Source: Candidatus Heimdallarchaeota archaeon LC_2 (lineage in GTDB: Archaea; Asgardarchaeota; Heimdallarchaeia; Heimdallarchaeales; Kariarchaeaceae). From it: a stretch of DNA of 47,661 bases. The notes under the pieces are model-generated. The model was not told the origin of the DNA. It saw nothing but the letters and a program-made list of their open reading frames with translations, and searched no databases. Numbering within the stretch: position 1 is the first letter of the stretch; the number at the start of each line of letters is the position of its first letter. A program made the translations under genes and the position numbers. Where the stretch lies: positions 1 through 47,661 of the forward strand of contig MDVR01000066.1 in NCBI GenBank assembly GCA_001940725.1, given 5' to 3'. Of this stretch, positions 25,596 to 34,832 are shown in pieces.

Positions 25596-26597
25596 GTGAT
25601 CCTTCCGGAGAATATCCAAGCTTATGTTCTAGCTATTTTGGGTTTATTCATTTTAATTATTTATAGAAGGGGTGTTCAACGGGATACCGAGGTTGATTCA
25701 TTATTTTTTACAATAGATACTTCAAGAACTCTAAAATTCATGTTATCTTATATTGTTGCTCTGTATTCAATGATATTGGGTCTATACTTAACATTACCAG
25801 TTTTATTGTTAGGATTAACTGTATTTGCAATACTCCTTATCCTTATTATAGTTAATCTGGTAGTATTTCTAATTGGATTATTTTTATTATTATTTGGTTC
25901 AACAATATCATTATTTGGTTTTGATCCTTTAATTAACATTGTAGAAACTGATGTCTTTTCATATTTCGAAGCTTTCTACCTAACAGGTTTTTTTCCTTTT
26001 CAAGGAGTATTTTTAGTTCTGGCGCCGATATTTATTGGACGACAATGTGGAAAATACGCAGAAGATAGTAAATCTGTAATAATTGTTGGTATTATCTGGT
26101 ATAGTTTCCTATCATCTGTCATTCTTGTACTATCAAACCTCCAAGATGAAATTTTACTGTTTGCTGATTTAATAGAAATTGTTCTAATATTCAATCTGTT
26201 TACCTTTATTTTATTTGGAAGATCAGCTCAGAACAAAAAAGCTTCCCTTGATACTTACGAATTGCCTGAAATTATCAAATGGAGAAAAACATCATATTTT
26301 GTATTTGGTATACTTCCACTTTATTTATTTATTCTACCAATTACAAGCTATGTCATTGAGAATTATGATTCGTTTGATATAATTGAAACTGTTTTATATA
26401 CAATAGTAGGGTTATTACATTCATTATTCATCTTTTTTATCACAATCTTTTACCTTCGAGGGGATCATCCTATCCATGAAAAAATATCTGAAATCGAATT
26501 GAGAGAAGATTTATTGCAAATGGCAAAAGAATTCAGAGATTTAGATGAATCAAATATAGATGACTTTGTAAAGAAATCAAGTTCTCGGATGATATAG
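25596..26597 (+). CDS. Polytopic membrane protein of unknown function
   Basis: The 333-residue protein has about nine hydrophobic segments, from residues 8-28 through to about 270-295, with a charged cytoplasmic tail (residues 300-333). I recognise no family or conserved motif. The GTG start is supported by a TATA-like element about 30 bp upstream. It is followed by the sirtuin gene after 23 bp, so the pair may be co-transcribed. A channel, transporter or membrane enzyme are all possible; nothing in the sequence decides. Confidence 0.75.
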   Translation: MILPENIQAYVLAILGLFILIIYRRGVQRDTEVDSLFFTIDTSRTLKFMLSYIVALYSMILGLYLTLPVLLLGLTVFAILLILIIVNLVVFLIGLFLLLFGSTISLFGFDPLINIVETDVFSYFEAFYLTGFFPFQGVFLVLAPIFIGRQCGKYAEDSKSVIIVGIIWYSFLSSVILVLSNLQDEILLFADLIEIVLIFNLFTFILFGRSAQNKKASLDTYELPEIIKWRKTSYFVFGILPLYLFILPITSYVIENYDSFDIIETVLYTIVGLLHSLFIFFITIFYLRGDHPIHEKISEIELREDLLQMAKEFRDLDESNIDDFVKKSSSRMI

Positions 26598-26620
26598 ATA
26601 TTTTACTTCGTGGTTTTGGT

Positions 26621-27385
26621 ATGATAGGTTCCAGCACACATCTAATAAATGAAATTTCATCTTTATTAGTTGATTCTAAGCATATGGTAATTTTTACCGG
26701 CGCTGGAATAAGTACCGCAAGTGGAGTTCCTGATTATCGAGGACCTGATGGTGTTTGGACAAGAAGAGATCAAGGTTTACAACCACGGGCTATGAAAACT
26801 CCTTGGAATGAAGTATTACCAAATAAGGCTCATAATTCAATAGTAGATTTACAAGAACTAGGAATTATGAAAGCACTCATTAGTCAAAACGTTGATGGAC
26901 TACATCTTAAATCCGGGATTAATCCGAATATAATTGCTGAACTTCATGGAAACAAAGATTTTATGAAGTGTCTTTTCTGTGATCAACGATATACTAAGAT
27001 GGAGATTCTTTGGGATGATTCGATCTATGGAAAGGGATATAGATCCTCTGAACCTACTCCAAATCAACCCAGTTGCCCTAATTGCGAAAATCGTATTATT
27101 TCTTCTATTATAAATTTTTCAGATCCCATGCCTGAAAAAGAAACTATTTTTTCTCATGAACAAAGTAAATTGAGTGATTTATTTTTGGTTATTGGATCAT
27201 CTTTGGTCGTTCATCCTGCTGCAGGGTATCCGAGGATTGCCAAAAAACATGGAGCGAAATTAATTATCATTAATCAAGGAAAAACGCCGATGGATAATAT
27301 TGCAGATATTGCTATAGATGAAGATTGTACCCACATTCTTCCAAGAATCGTTGATGAAGTAAAAATTAAATTAAAGAATCGATAA
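26621..27385 (+). CDS. Sir2-family NAD-dependent deacylase, SIRT6/7-like
   Basis: Sirtuins remove acyl groups from lysine using NAD. The 254-residue protein has GAGISTASGVPDYRG (residues 27-41) followed by DGVWT, the class IV (SIRT6/7) form, QNVDGLH and catalytic H109 in ELHGN. The zinc pairs are C117-x-x-C120 and C152-x-x-C155. In the second half, GSSLVVHPAAGYP and IINQGKTPMD replace the usual segments and are also SIRT6/7-like. Most bacterial and archaeal CobB proteins are not of this class. It follows the membrane-protein gene by 23 bp. Confidence 0.93.
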   Translation: MIGSSTHLINEISSLLVDSKHMVIFTGAGISTASGVPDYRGPDGVWTRRDQGLQPRAMKTPWNEVLPNKAHNSIVDLQELGIMKALISQNVDGLHLKSGINPNIIAELHGNKDFMKCLFCDQRYTKMEILWDDSIYGKGYRSSEPTPNQPSCPNCENRIISSIINFSDPMPEKETIFSHEQSKLSDLFLVIGSSLVVHPAAGYPRIAKKHGAKLIIINQGKTPMDNIADIAIDEDCTHILPRIVDEVKIKLKNR

Positions 27386-27419
27386 AATTATCTAATACAG
27401 CGATATTCATTTACACAGA

Positions 27420-27965
27420 TTAACTTTCCACCCATTTTATTGAACAACCAAGAGCATTATTAATCGGTAAAGAAATTTCATTTCCTGATATTAATTCATC
27501 TAATGCCTCTTTTAGATCACGGCGTGTTATTTTATCATGCTCACGGGGATTATCATTTATTCTACCGTGATATATTAAATTACGATTTTCATTAAATAAA
27601 TAAATTTCAGGTGTTCTTCCAGCTCCATAATCTTTTGATACTGATTGATCAGAGTCGTCTAAGTAAGGAAAGTTGAAATTTTTCTCTTCAGCTCGTTTAA
27701 CCATATTTTCAAAGCTATCAGTAGGATAATTAGGATTGGCAGAATTGGTATTTATTGCTACTATTTGTAACCCTTTACTTCCATATTCATCTTGTAATTG
27801 GACAAATTCCCTTTCTGAAGCTACAACGTATGGACAATGGTTACAACTGAATATAATTGCTAAATATTTTTTATTATCAAAATCTGAGAGTGAATATAAT
27901 TTATCATCCACACCTTTTAATCTAAAATCAAGTGGTTTAGAATTCAATTCCAAGGCCATAATCAT
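27420..27965 (-). CDS. Thioredoxin-like peroxiredoxin/thiol-disulfide family protein
   Basis: The 181-residue protein has a thioredoxin fold with the active-site CNHC in FSCNHCPYV (about residues 38-46), the cis-Pro region GRTPEIYLF, and a C-terminal GCSIKW motif that is typical of this redoxin subgroup. No signal peptide is seen, so it probably acts in the cytosol as a thiol-disulfide oxidoreductase or peroxide reductase. It converges with the sirtuin gene and is divergent from the beta-CASP gene. Confidence 0.88.
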   Translation of the reverse strand: MIMALELNSKPLDFRLKGVDDKLYSLSDFDNKKYLAIIFSCNHCPYVVASEREFVQLQDEYGSKGLQIVAINTNSANPNYPTDSFENMVKRAEEKNFNFPYLDDSDQSVSKDYGAGRTPEIYLFNENRNLIYHGRINDNPREHDKITRRDLKEALDELISGNEISLPINNALGCSIKWVES

Positions 27966-28070
27966 AATTTAGTTTAATGTATTCAAAATCTTTTGATAAG
28001 ATAATTAAATGTTAACAAATTAATTTTGATTAACGTCTATAAATTATTACTATCGACATTGCAATTTCAA

Positions 28071-28092
28071 ATTAGGAGAAGCGTCTCCTAAT
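28071..28092 (+). promoter_or_regulatory. Perfect 9-bp hairpin upstream of the beta-CASP gene
   Basis: Arms ATTAGGAGA (28071-28079) and TCTCCTAAT (28084-28092) are exact complements with a 4-base AGCG loop. A TATA-like TCTATAAATTAT at 28037-28048 would put the transcript start near 28068, so the RNA would open with this hairpin, 32 bases before the TTG at 28125. A short out-of-frame reading frame (ATG at 28095) follows it. Alternatively it is a protein operator between divergent genes. Confidence 0.6.
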
Positions 28093-28124
28093 AAATGAAA
28101 AAGTTTTATAGAGAATGACTATTT

Positions 28125-30212
28125 TTGAATATTGAACTCTATCACTCCGTGAAGGAACTATTTCATGAAAAAAAAATAAATTCACCTAGTATAAAATCTG
28201 ATAATGATGAAGTAAACCAAATAGTTCAATTAATTAATGAAAACAATCTAAAAGAAGATCATGAGATTATAATTTCCATTAGAAAATTATTGTGGAACGA
28301 AAATATAATTGAAGAAATTGAGGACATAGAAACTTTCATTATTCAATCAATCATTCTGTGGAGGTATAATCTAATTGATTATGTTGATCTTAAAGTTCTC
28401 GTGAATCTCCTATTTATTAAAGAGGCCCTAGATGACGCGTCCTTAGTATTTTTATCTGATTTATTATTATTAGAAAATGAACTCTCTCCTATTCATGAAT
28501 GGTTAAAATCGATTCTTGACAAATTGTTAGAGATAGGAAATCATATTCCAAATTTAGGAATAGTTATAAGTTTATACGGGGAGATAACAGGTACTGAGAC
28601 CTTTGAATACCAATCTATAATTTCCGTGGTGGAAACTTTGGAATCGAGACCTGAGTATTTTAGCGAATTGGTTGAATTGACCCCCTCAAAAGATCTGGTT
28701 TCAGTTTTACCATGGTTGAACTGGGGAAACAAACGCCTAGTTACTAATTATTTAATTGAAAAAGAAATAAGTGAATTGGATGAAACAACCTTCATTGATA
28801 GTCTAAATAATAAGATTCAAACTTCGAATAATATATTAAATGACTTACCTATTTCATATCCAGTTCTTGAAAAAAAAATAACAAATATCCCTGCCCAAAC
28901 ATTGGATAGTCATGATTATGAAAATATTCCATCAAAATTTGTTTCTGAATGGGCACCAAAATTCGTATATTCACGTCCTGAAATAAAACAGAAGATTAAA
29001 ATTTTCTTTCCGGGTGGAAATGAAATCGGACATTCGGCTATTATGATTAAAACTAATGAAGGCATTATACTATTGGATTTTGGTTTATCAGTTGTAAATA
29101 ATAGTTTTCCAAAGTGGTCTCATTTATTGGAAAAAGTAGATGTAGTGTTGTTGTCTCATGCTCATTTGGACCATTCTGGAGGTTTTCCATTGCTATATCA
29201 TAATAATAGGAAATTACCATGGTTTGCCAAAAAGGAGACGAAGATAATGTCTGAAATGTTATGGAATGATACCGCGAATATAGTCGGTCGTAATGTCAAC
29301 GATGCTATTAAAAATAAAACCGCATTTAGACATATCGCAAACCAAAAAAACATAAGGAATGCACTTGATAATTACAATGAAATTGATCTTCAAACCGAAA
29401 TCAAAGTATTACCAAAGGTAACGGTAAAGGCTTACAATGCGGCACATCTCTTTGGAAGTGTTGGTTATGAACTAAATATTGATGGCAAGAGAATATTATA
29501 CACCGGCGATTTCAATTTAGATATTATGCAGAAGAACAAGGGTAAACAGTTTCCAAGTGATATTGACGGTTTAATTTTTGATGGGACTTATTGGGGGAGA
29601 CCTTCAGAATATCCAAATCCTAAGCCAACTTTGAAAGAAGTATTGGACAATTCTACTCGTGTAATTATCCCTGCTTTCAGTATGGGGAGAAGTCAAGAGA
29701 TGTTGTTCCAACTTAAGCAGTTAGGAGCTGAAAAGAAATGGAAAATCTATATTACAGGCATGGGTGGTAGACTGGTAAGAAAATTACATTTAACAATTGG
29801 TCCTTCTGGAGGGGGTAGGTCATCGGGAGTCCATATTACTGGGACTGTACTTCCTGAAGATTTCACCGATAATTCTATAGTGATCGGGGGTCAAGGGATG
29901 CTCCAAGCGGGAACTTCACGGAATTTACTTGAATCAACGTCAGATGATTCAAAGACATCTATCGTCCTATGTGGATATCAAGCTCCAAACACCCTGGGTT
30001 ATCATTTATTAAATAAAAATACTTATCTAAAAGCTAAATATAAACAACAAGTTTATCGAATCAACCTAAGTGGCCATTCTAGTGCTAAAACATTGGACAA
30101 TTATGTAAATTCGATTAATGGGACTAAAATTATTGTTCATTCGCCTTCTGATGCAAAAGAGCAAATTGGTAAATCTGACGTAATTGTGCCACAATCACCA
30201 ATAAATTTCTGA
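28125..30212 (+). CDS. Beta-CASP metallo-beta-lactamase nuclease with unusual N-terminal domain
   Basis: The C-terminal half (from about residue 285) is a metallo-beta-lactamase plus beta-CASP RNA nuclease. The metal motif is HAHLDHSGG, with a second His in NAAHLFGS and Asp in YTGDFN; beta-CASP motifs are DGTYWGR, AFSMGRSQEM and SGHSS. It should be an RNA endo- or 5'-exonuclease related to CPSF-73/aRNase J. The first 280 residues are acidic and mostly helical, and are not the KH domains of archaeal aCPSF1. The TTG start has no clear ribosome-binding site; the frame is closed by a TGA just upstream at 28116. It is divergent from the thioredoxin-like gene. Confidence 0.9.
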   Translation: MNIELYHSVKELFHEKKINSPSIKSDNDEVNQIVQLINENNLKEDHEIIISIRKLLWNENIIEEIEDIETFIIQSIILWRYNLIDYVDLKVLVNLLFIKEALDDASLVFLSDLLLLENELSPIHEWLKSILDKLLEIGNHIPNLGIVISLYGEITGTETFEYQSIISVVETLESRPEYFSELVELTPSKDLVSVLPWLNWGNKRLVTNYLIEKEISELDETTFIDSLNNKIQTSNNILNDLPISYPVLEKKITNIPAQTLDSHDYENIPSKFVSEWAPKFVYSRPEIKQKIKIFFPGGNEIGHSAIMIKTNEGIILLDFGLSVVNNSFPKWSHLLEKVDVVLLSHAHLDHSGGFPLLYHNNRKLPWFAKKETKIMSEMLWNDTANIVGRNVNDAIKNKTAFRHIANQKNIRNALDNYNEIDLQTEIKVLPKVTVKAYNAAHLFGSVGYELNIDGKRILYTGDFNLDIMQKNKGKQFPSDIDGLIFDGTYWGRPSEYPNPKPTLKEVLDNSTRVIIPAFSMGRSQEMLFQLKQLGAEKKWKIYITGMGGRLVRKLHLTIGPSGGGRSSGVHITGTVLPEDFTDNSIVIGGQGMLQAGTSRNLLESTSDDSKTSIVLCGYQAPNTLGYHLLNKNTYLKAKYKQQVYRINLSGHSSAKTLDNYVNSINGTKIIVHSPSDAKEQIGKSDVIVPQSPINF

Positions 30213-30246
30213 AATTTTTTACAAATTAATATTACTTAGGTTTTAA

Positions 30247-30423
30247 TTAAGCTAAATATAATATTATCAGCAGTTCTAATGGGCCTGCAAATAATAAGGC
30301 TAATACAACAAGACCAATCTTTTTTAATTTTGTATACCTTGGCTCACCTTCAATTCTTGCAGATGAACGATGTTCTTTTGCTAGGGTGATTGAAGAATTT
30401 TCCTCAGTACTATGATTGACCAT
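30247..30423 (-). CDS. 58-residue single-pass membrane protein downstream of the P-type ATPase
   Basis: Translation of the complement of 30423-30247 gives a 58-residue product starting MVNHSTEEN, with a polar basic N-terminal half (residues 1-36, including RIEGEPRY and KLKK) and a hydrophobic helix (residues 37-57) that ends at the stop codon. This is a C-tail-anchored layout with the N-terminus expected in the cytoplasm. A TATA-like TTAAATATAT lies about 28 bases before the ATG, consistent with a leaderless transcript of its own. It is 104 bp downstream of the P-type ATPase on the same strand. No family is recognised. A small regulatory subunit is conceivable but unproven. Confidence 0.55.
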   Translation of the reverse strand: MVNHSTEENSSITLAKEHRSSARIEGEPRYTKLKKIGLVVLALLFAGPLELLIILYLA

Positions 30424-30526
30424 TAATTGTCTGATTCTAAAGAGAGCAGAGATATATTTAATACTACTTATTACTAATTACAGAAATTAACAATAGGGGG
30501 TTTTCACATTGCCTTTGACAGATAAA

Positions 30527-33493
30527 TTACAATTGAATATTTTGTTTTCTATTATAATACTTGTATCCTTCGAGTAGAAATAATGGAATAAAGGCAGCTC
30601 CGATTGTGAGTATCAAATCAAATATTCCTAACCGAATTAATTCAACTTGGACCCCCGCAGAACTAAAAGCTTCTTGAAATGGTGTAATATACATTAAAGC
30701 AAAATGCATAACTAGACCCACTGATACAAGAGTCCAAACCAGGAAATCATTATCTTCTAAAGATCCCTCGATTGTACTTACATTAATTCTTCTAATAGAT
30801 AATACGAGTAAGGATTCAGCAATATAAATAATAGTTAGAAGTACAGTTCTTGCTTTGGCATGGGCTAAATTCTCTGGTAATAACTGTTCTTCAGTATCTG
30901 TAGTACCAGGTGTTTTCGTGTTATTTGGATCCCATATACCTCCTTCGTTGAATGAATTGGTAGGTAGTGTGCCATTATAATAGAGAAAATACATTAATAG
31001 GAGGACACCTCCCAGTGAAATGGAAAATAATGCTAGTCCAGTAATCAATCGTTTAGGGAGTAACGCATCATTATCTCGTGGTTTCAATTTCATAATTTCT
31101 TTATCGGGTGGGCCAAAAATAATTGCAAGAACTGGAATTGCGTGAATTATACTAAAAATGTAGACTCTTTGCCAGTTGTTTAAAATTTGAAAATCAATTA
31201 TAAAGCTCGTAGAAAAATAAACGATTGCTTCGGCAAAATTTACTGCTATGTAGAAAAATATCAGCATACGAATCTTTTCATACAGATTTCTTCCTTCCTC
31301 AACTCCTCCCACTAATGATACATATGAATCATCAGTAATTATAATATCTGCAGCTTCTTTTGCAACTTCAGTGCCTGTAATTCCCATTGCTATTCCCGCA
31401 TCACTTTTGGAAATCGCCAGAGCATCATTCACACCATCTCCAGTCATTGCCACAACATCACCTCGATTTTGATATCGTGATACTATGATTTCTTTGTGTT
31501 GGGGTGATACTCTTGCAAAAACAGATACCTTGAAAAATTCTTCATCCGGTAACTTTTCGGCATCCTTGCCTTCAATTACAATTTCGTCAGGGTCTAGTAT
31601 TCCCACTTGTCTTGCAATTGTAGCTGCTGTTGTAGGTGCATCCCCCGTAATCATTATTGGGAATATTCCTGCTTCATCTAATTCTTGTACTGCCCGTAAA
31701 ACGCCTGGTCGTGGAGGATCGTAAATGATGGTAAAACCATTGTAGATGAGATCGGTCTCAATCATTTCTCTTTCTCCCTCTAAATCCACCATTTTTGGTA
31801 AATCAGTGATTGATTTGTATGCAAGTGAAATTACTCTATATCCATTATTCGCAAACCCGTCAACACGGTCCTGAATATTTTTCCTCTGTTTTTTAGTTAA
31901 TTTTCTCTTATTAAACTCATTCCCGATATGTGTACATCTGGGAAGTAAAACCTCAGTTGCTCCCTTTGTTAGTACCATGTAGTCATTTTCAAGTGTGTCT
32001 TTGAACAATCCACTCATTCGTTTTACATTAGAATCGAAAGGATAAGTTCGTTCTCTGAGATATCTTTCCCGAATTGTATCTACGGCAAGTCCATTAGTCA
32101 TTGCAAGAACTAACAATGCACCATCAGTAGGATTTCCAATAATTTCCCATTCTCGATCTCTATTTTCGCGTTCATCTGTTAAGGGCACAATAGAAGCTTC
32201 ATTATTTAATATAGCACCGGATAATAATAAATCCAATGAGCTATTTGATTCAATTTTTTCAACATCTTGATAAGTTTCAACTTGGCTCTCAAGAACACTG
32301 TCAACCTCATCCTCAGGTATTAGACAAAGAGCATTTCTATAGTTGTTTTTCAAAGTAACAAAATAATAATCTTCAGTATCATATAACAATTTGACCGTCA
32401 TTCTTGATGTCGTCATAGTACCTGTCTTGTCACTACATAAAACAGAACAGCGACCCAGAGTCTCAACTACTGATAATTCTTTTATTACTACTTTATTTTT
32501 CGCCATATTGAGAACACCAGTAATTAGAATAACTGTTGTTAACAATGGAATATTAATGGGTAGTACAGCCATTGCGTTAATTATTGCTTGTGAGATATCA
32601 AATGCAAATTGTTCAGTAGTAAATGGCTCTTCAGATGTTACTCCATCATAGATAATAAATGAAATTAAAATTGTTAAAAATGTTAACATTATCATCCCTA
32701 ACCACTTTCCTAATGCATTCACCCTCTTGCGTAATGGAATTTCGATATCGATTTCTGACATAGCAGACGCGATTTTTCCTAATTCAGTTTGATTTCCTGT
32801 TCTCAGTATTAGAGCTTTAGCAGATCCTGTCTGAATGAAGGTACCTAAATATATCATGTTTTTGTGTTCACCAATCGGCGCATCACTATCAATTGCATCC
32901 TTTCCATCGCGATTTTTTGTTGCGGGTACACTTTCTCCTGTCAACGAAGCTTCATTCACAGTGAGATTACTTGATTTGATTATCCTTGCATCTGCAGGTA
33001 TTTTATCACCCAGAGACAATTCAATTACATCTCCAGGAACTAGATATTTAGCTTCGATTTCTTGTTTTTTACCATTTCGCATAACTGTGGCTAATGGGGG
33101 TGATAATTTTTGTAAAGCTTCAATCTTTTTCTGGGCTCTAAATTGTTGGAAGATAGCTAGCATCATATTGAACGCAATGAGAACTAACCAAAATGTAACC
33201 TTTGATCGAATTTCTGGTACTTGAAGAGACAGTACGAGCATGATACCAGTCATGATCAAATAAATTACAATTAGTGTATCGAATAATGGAGCTAGATATA
33301 ATTTCCAAACACTTGGCTTTGGTGTGACAATTTCATTTAATCCAATGGATTGAGTTCTTTTCTTCACTTGATTTTTATTCAATCCTTTTTCTGAATCAGT
33401 TTTTAATTGATCTACTACTTTATCAAGACTTACATCATAACCTTTGGCAATGAAAAAACTGCTGGTTTTGGGCGGTAATTTTAATGAAACCAT
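30527..33493 (-). CDS. P2-type cation-transporting ATPase with altered ion-binding motifs
   Basis: The 988-residue pump has the P-type motifs TGES (185-188), DKTGT with phosphorylated D355, and TGDGVND (684-690), and a membrane plan like calcium and sodium pumps: M1-M2, M3-M4, and M5-M10 after residue 740. Ion-site residues differ from the family. The M4 PEGLP motif is P312-I-N-I-P316, with no acidic residue; M5 keeps N752 and E755; and M6 has FSIIHAIP where calcium pumps have NLVTDGLP, so N, T and D become F, I and H. The cation therefore cannot be predicted by the usual rules. The gene stands alone apart from the small membrane gene downstream. Confidence 0.9.
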   Translation of the reverse strand: MVSLKLPPKTSSFFIAKGYDVSLDKVVDQLKTDSEKGLNKNQVKKRTQSIGLNEIVTPKPSVWKLYLAPLFDTLIVIYLIMTGIMLVLSLQVPEIRSKVTFWLVLIAFNMMLAIFQQFRAQKKIEALQKLSPPLATVMRNGKKQEIEAKYLVPGDVIELSLGDKIPADARIIKSSNLTVNEASLTGESVPATKNRDGKDAIDSDAPIGEHKNMIYLGTFIQTGSAKALILRTGNQTELGKIASAMSEIDIEIPLRKRVNALGKWLGMIMLTFLTILISFIIYDGVTSEEPFTTEQFAFDISQAIINAMAVLPINIPLLTTVILITGVLNMAKNKVVIKELSVVETLGRCSVLCSDKTGTMTTSRMTVKLLYDTEDYYFVTLKNNYRNALCLIPEDEVDSVLESQVETYQDVEKIESNSSLDLLLSGAILNNEASIVPLTDERENRDREWEIIGNPTDGALLVLAMTNGLAVDTIRERYLRERTYPFDSNVKRMSGLFKDTLENDYMVLTKGATEVLLPRCTHIGNEFNKRKLTKKQRKNIQDRVDGFANNGYRVISLAYKSITDLPKMVDLEGEREMIETDLIYNGFTIIYDPPRPGVLRAVQELDEAGIFPIMITGDAPTTAATIARQVGILDPDEIVIEGKDAEKLPDEEFFKVSVFARVSPQHKEIIVSRYQNRGDVVAMTGDGVNDALAISKSDAGIAMGITGTEVAKEAADIIITDDSYVSLVGGVEEGRNLYEKIRMLIFFYIAVNFAEAIVYFSTSFIIDFQILNNWQRVYIFSIIHAIPVLAIIFGPPDKEIMKLKPRDNDALLPKRLITGLALFSISLGGVLLLMYFLYYNGTLPTNSFNEGGIWDPNNTKTPGTTDTEEQLLPENLAHAKARTVLLTIIYIAESLLVLSIRRINVSTIEGSLEDNDFLVWTLVSVGLVMHFALMYITPFQEAFSSAGVQVELIRLGIFDLILTIGAAFIPLFLLEGYKYYNRKQNIQL

Positions 33494-33692
33494 TATATGT
33501 ATATTTACTTTTGAAAACGAGATTATTATTATTTGCCTTTCCGCTTCTAAATCTGTTTGATTTCATTATCTTGTTTTGCTGAAGTCCGAAATTTTTATCT
33601 TAAATTTTCACTTAAAATAAGTTATTTTCTTTTCTCATCTATCATTATCAAGCTTCTTATAACCAAATTAAAAATGGTTCAATTAAGAATTT

Positions 33693-34055
33693 ATGGTAAA
33701 ATTACGGATAACTGATTTTTATGGGATACAAGCAAATCTTATAGATGACGACAACTTTGCATTACCAATCATTGTTGAAAACAAATTGAACATTAATGCT
33801 CTCAAAAATGATGGATATGGATATATTTTCAATTTAATCCCCATGGTCACAAATCTAGCGGTTAAGGTGAGTATAAATCTTTTGAAAAAAGAAAAGTTTG
33901 TTTCTCAAGCAAAAGAGACATCAGAAGGAAACCCATTTTTTCTATATTTTGCAGAAAATGGTTTACGAATAATTATTGAGGAAGAGATTATCGATTTAAT
34001 TGAAAAATCCATTTTGGATTGGGATAAATTGTTAATTTTATATGGTGTCGAGTAA
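33693..34055 (+). CDS. Hypothetical protein, 120 residues
   Basis: The protein has no signal peptide or obvious membrane helix; it has a hydrophobic beta pattern in the first half (NLIPMVTNLAVKVSIN), then a mixed C-terminus (FFLYFAENGLRIIIEEE). No family is recognised. A T-rich tract right after the gene and an ATG with an A-rich upstream region support a real transcript. It is divergent from the ATPase and converges with the GTPase. Confidence 0.55.
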   Translation: MVKLRITDFYGIQANLIDDDNFALPIIVENKLNINALKNDGYGYIFNLIPMVTNLAVKVSINLLKKEKFVSQAKETSEGNPFFLYFAENGLRIIIEEEIIDLIEKSILDWDKLLILYGVE

Positions 34056-34064
34056 AACCAATTA

Positions 34065-34072
34065 TTTTTTTT
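34065..34072 (+). terminator. Oligo-T tract after the 120-residue gene
   Basis: Eight T follow ten bases past the stop at 34055, a likely archaeal-type terminator. No hairpin precedes it. Confidence 0.45.
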
Positions 34073-34283
34073 GAGCAATTATGTATTAAGTCGGTTTTCG
34101 TGACCATCCAATTCTTTTTACTTTAAGATCAGCATTAGAGAGTAAACAATCATATATTGGTTTTCTTTGAATTTTGAATTATTTTAATTTTGTTGAATCT
34201 CAATGTAGATCATTTCAACAGTAATTTATTCCATTATTAAAACTAAACTGTACTTTTTGTATAATTATTTTGGTTCTGTAAAA

Positions 34284-34832
34284 TTATCCGAAATTAGTTT
34301 CGATATTTCTCAAAAGTGTCGCAAAAGCATCCTCGACATTCTCACCATTTAAGGCGCTTGTTTCGACATAAGGAATTTCAAATTGTGACCAATCCGTCAA
34401 ACTCTTTGCATATTCTTGTCCTGCGTCAAATGAAATTGCTTCTGGTGATGATTCTCTAAGATCTGATTTATTACCAATTAACACCATTGGGATTATTTTT
34501 TGTTTGTTATTTTCAAGTAATTCGGTTACCCATTGGGGAATTGACTCGAAGGTCGAACTTCTTGTAATATCAAATACTAGTAAAGCTCCTGTTGCTCCTT
34601 GATAATAAACTTCTCTTACTGATTGGAACCTTAACTGACCAGCAAGATCCCAAATCTGAGCAACAATTTCTTTGCCATCTAATTCAACTCTTTTGACAGC
34701 GAAATCTGCTCCTATTGTCATCGAATAGCTTTGTTTGAATCCTTCACCTAAGTACCGATGTCTAAGAGCTGTTTTTCCGACTGCACCATCGCCTAGAACG
34801 ACTACTTTGTATATTTTACGTCTTTCCGCCAA
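34284..34832 (-). CDS. Ras/Rab-like small GTPase
   Basis: The 182-residue protein has P-loop GDGAVGKT (residues 14-21), a switch-I Thr in SMTIGADF, WDLAGQ (G3), GNKSD (G4) and ETSAL (G5), all canonical. It ends in NIETNFG with no prenylation cysteine. The start is a TTG with GGGAGA about nine bases upstream, and a TATA-like ATATAAAT is near 34898-34905. It shares overall design with the GTPase at 8052-8645 (including the YMGEGF/YLGEGF and VGADF/IGADF segments) but has a standard G4. No regulator such as a GAP or roadblock protein is adjacent. Confidence 0.95.
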   Translation of the reverse strand: MAERRKIYKVVVLGDGAVGKTALRHRYLGEGFKQSYSMTIGADFAVKRVELDGKEIVAQIWDLAGQLRFQSVREVYYQGATGALLVFDITRSSTFESIPQWVTELLENNKQKIIPMVLIGNKSDLRESSPEAISFDAGQEYAKSLTDWSQFEIPYVETSALNGENVEDAFATLLRNIETNFG

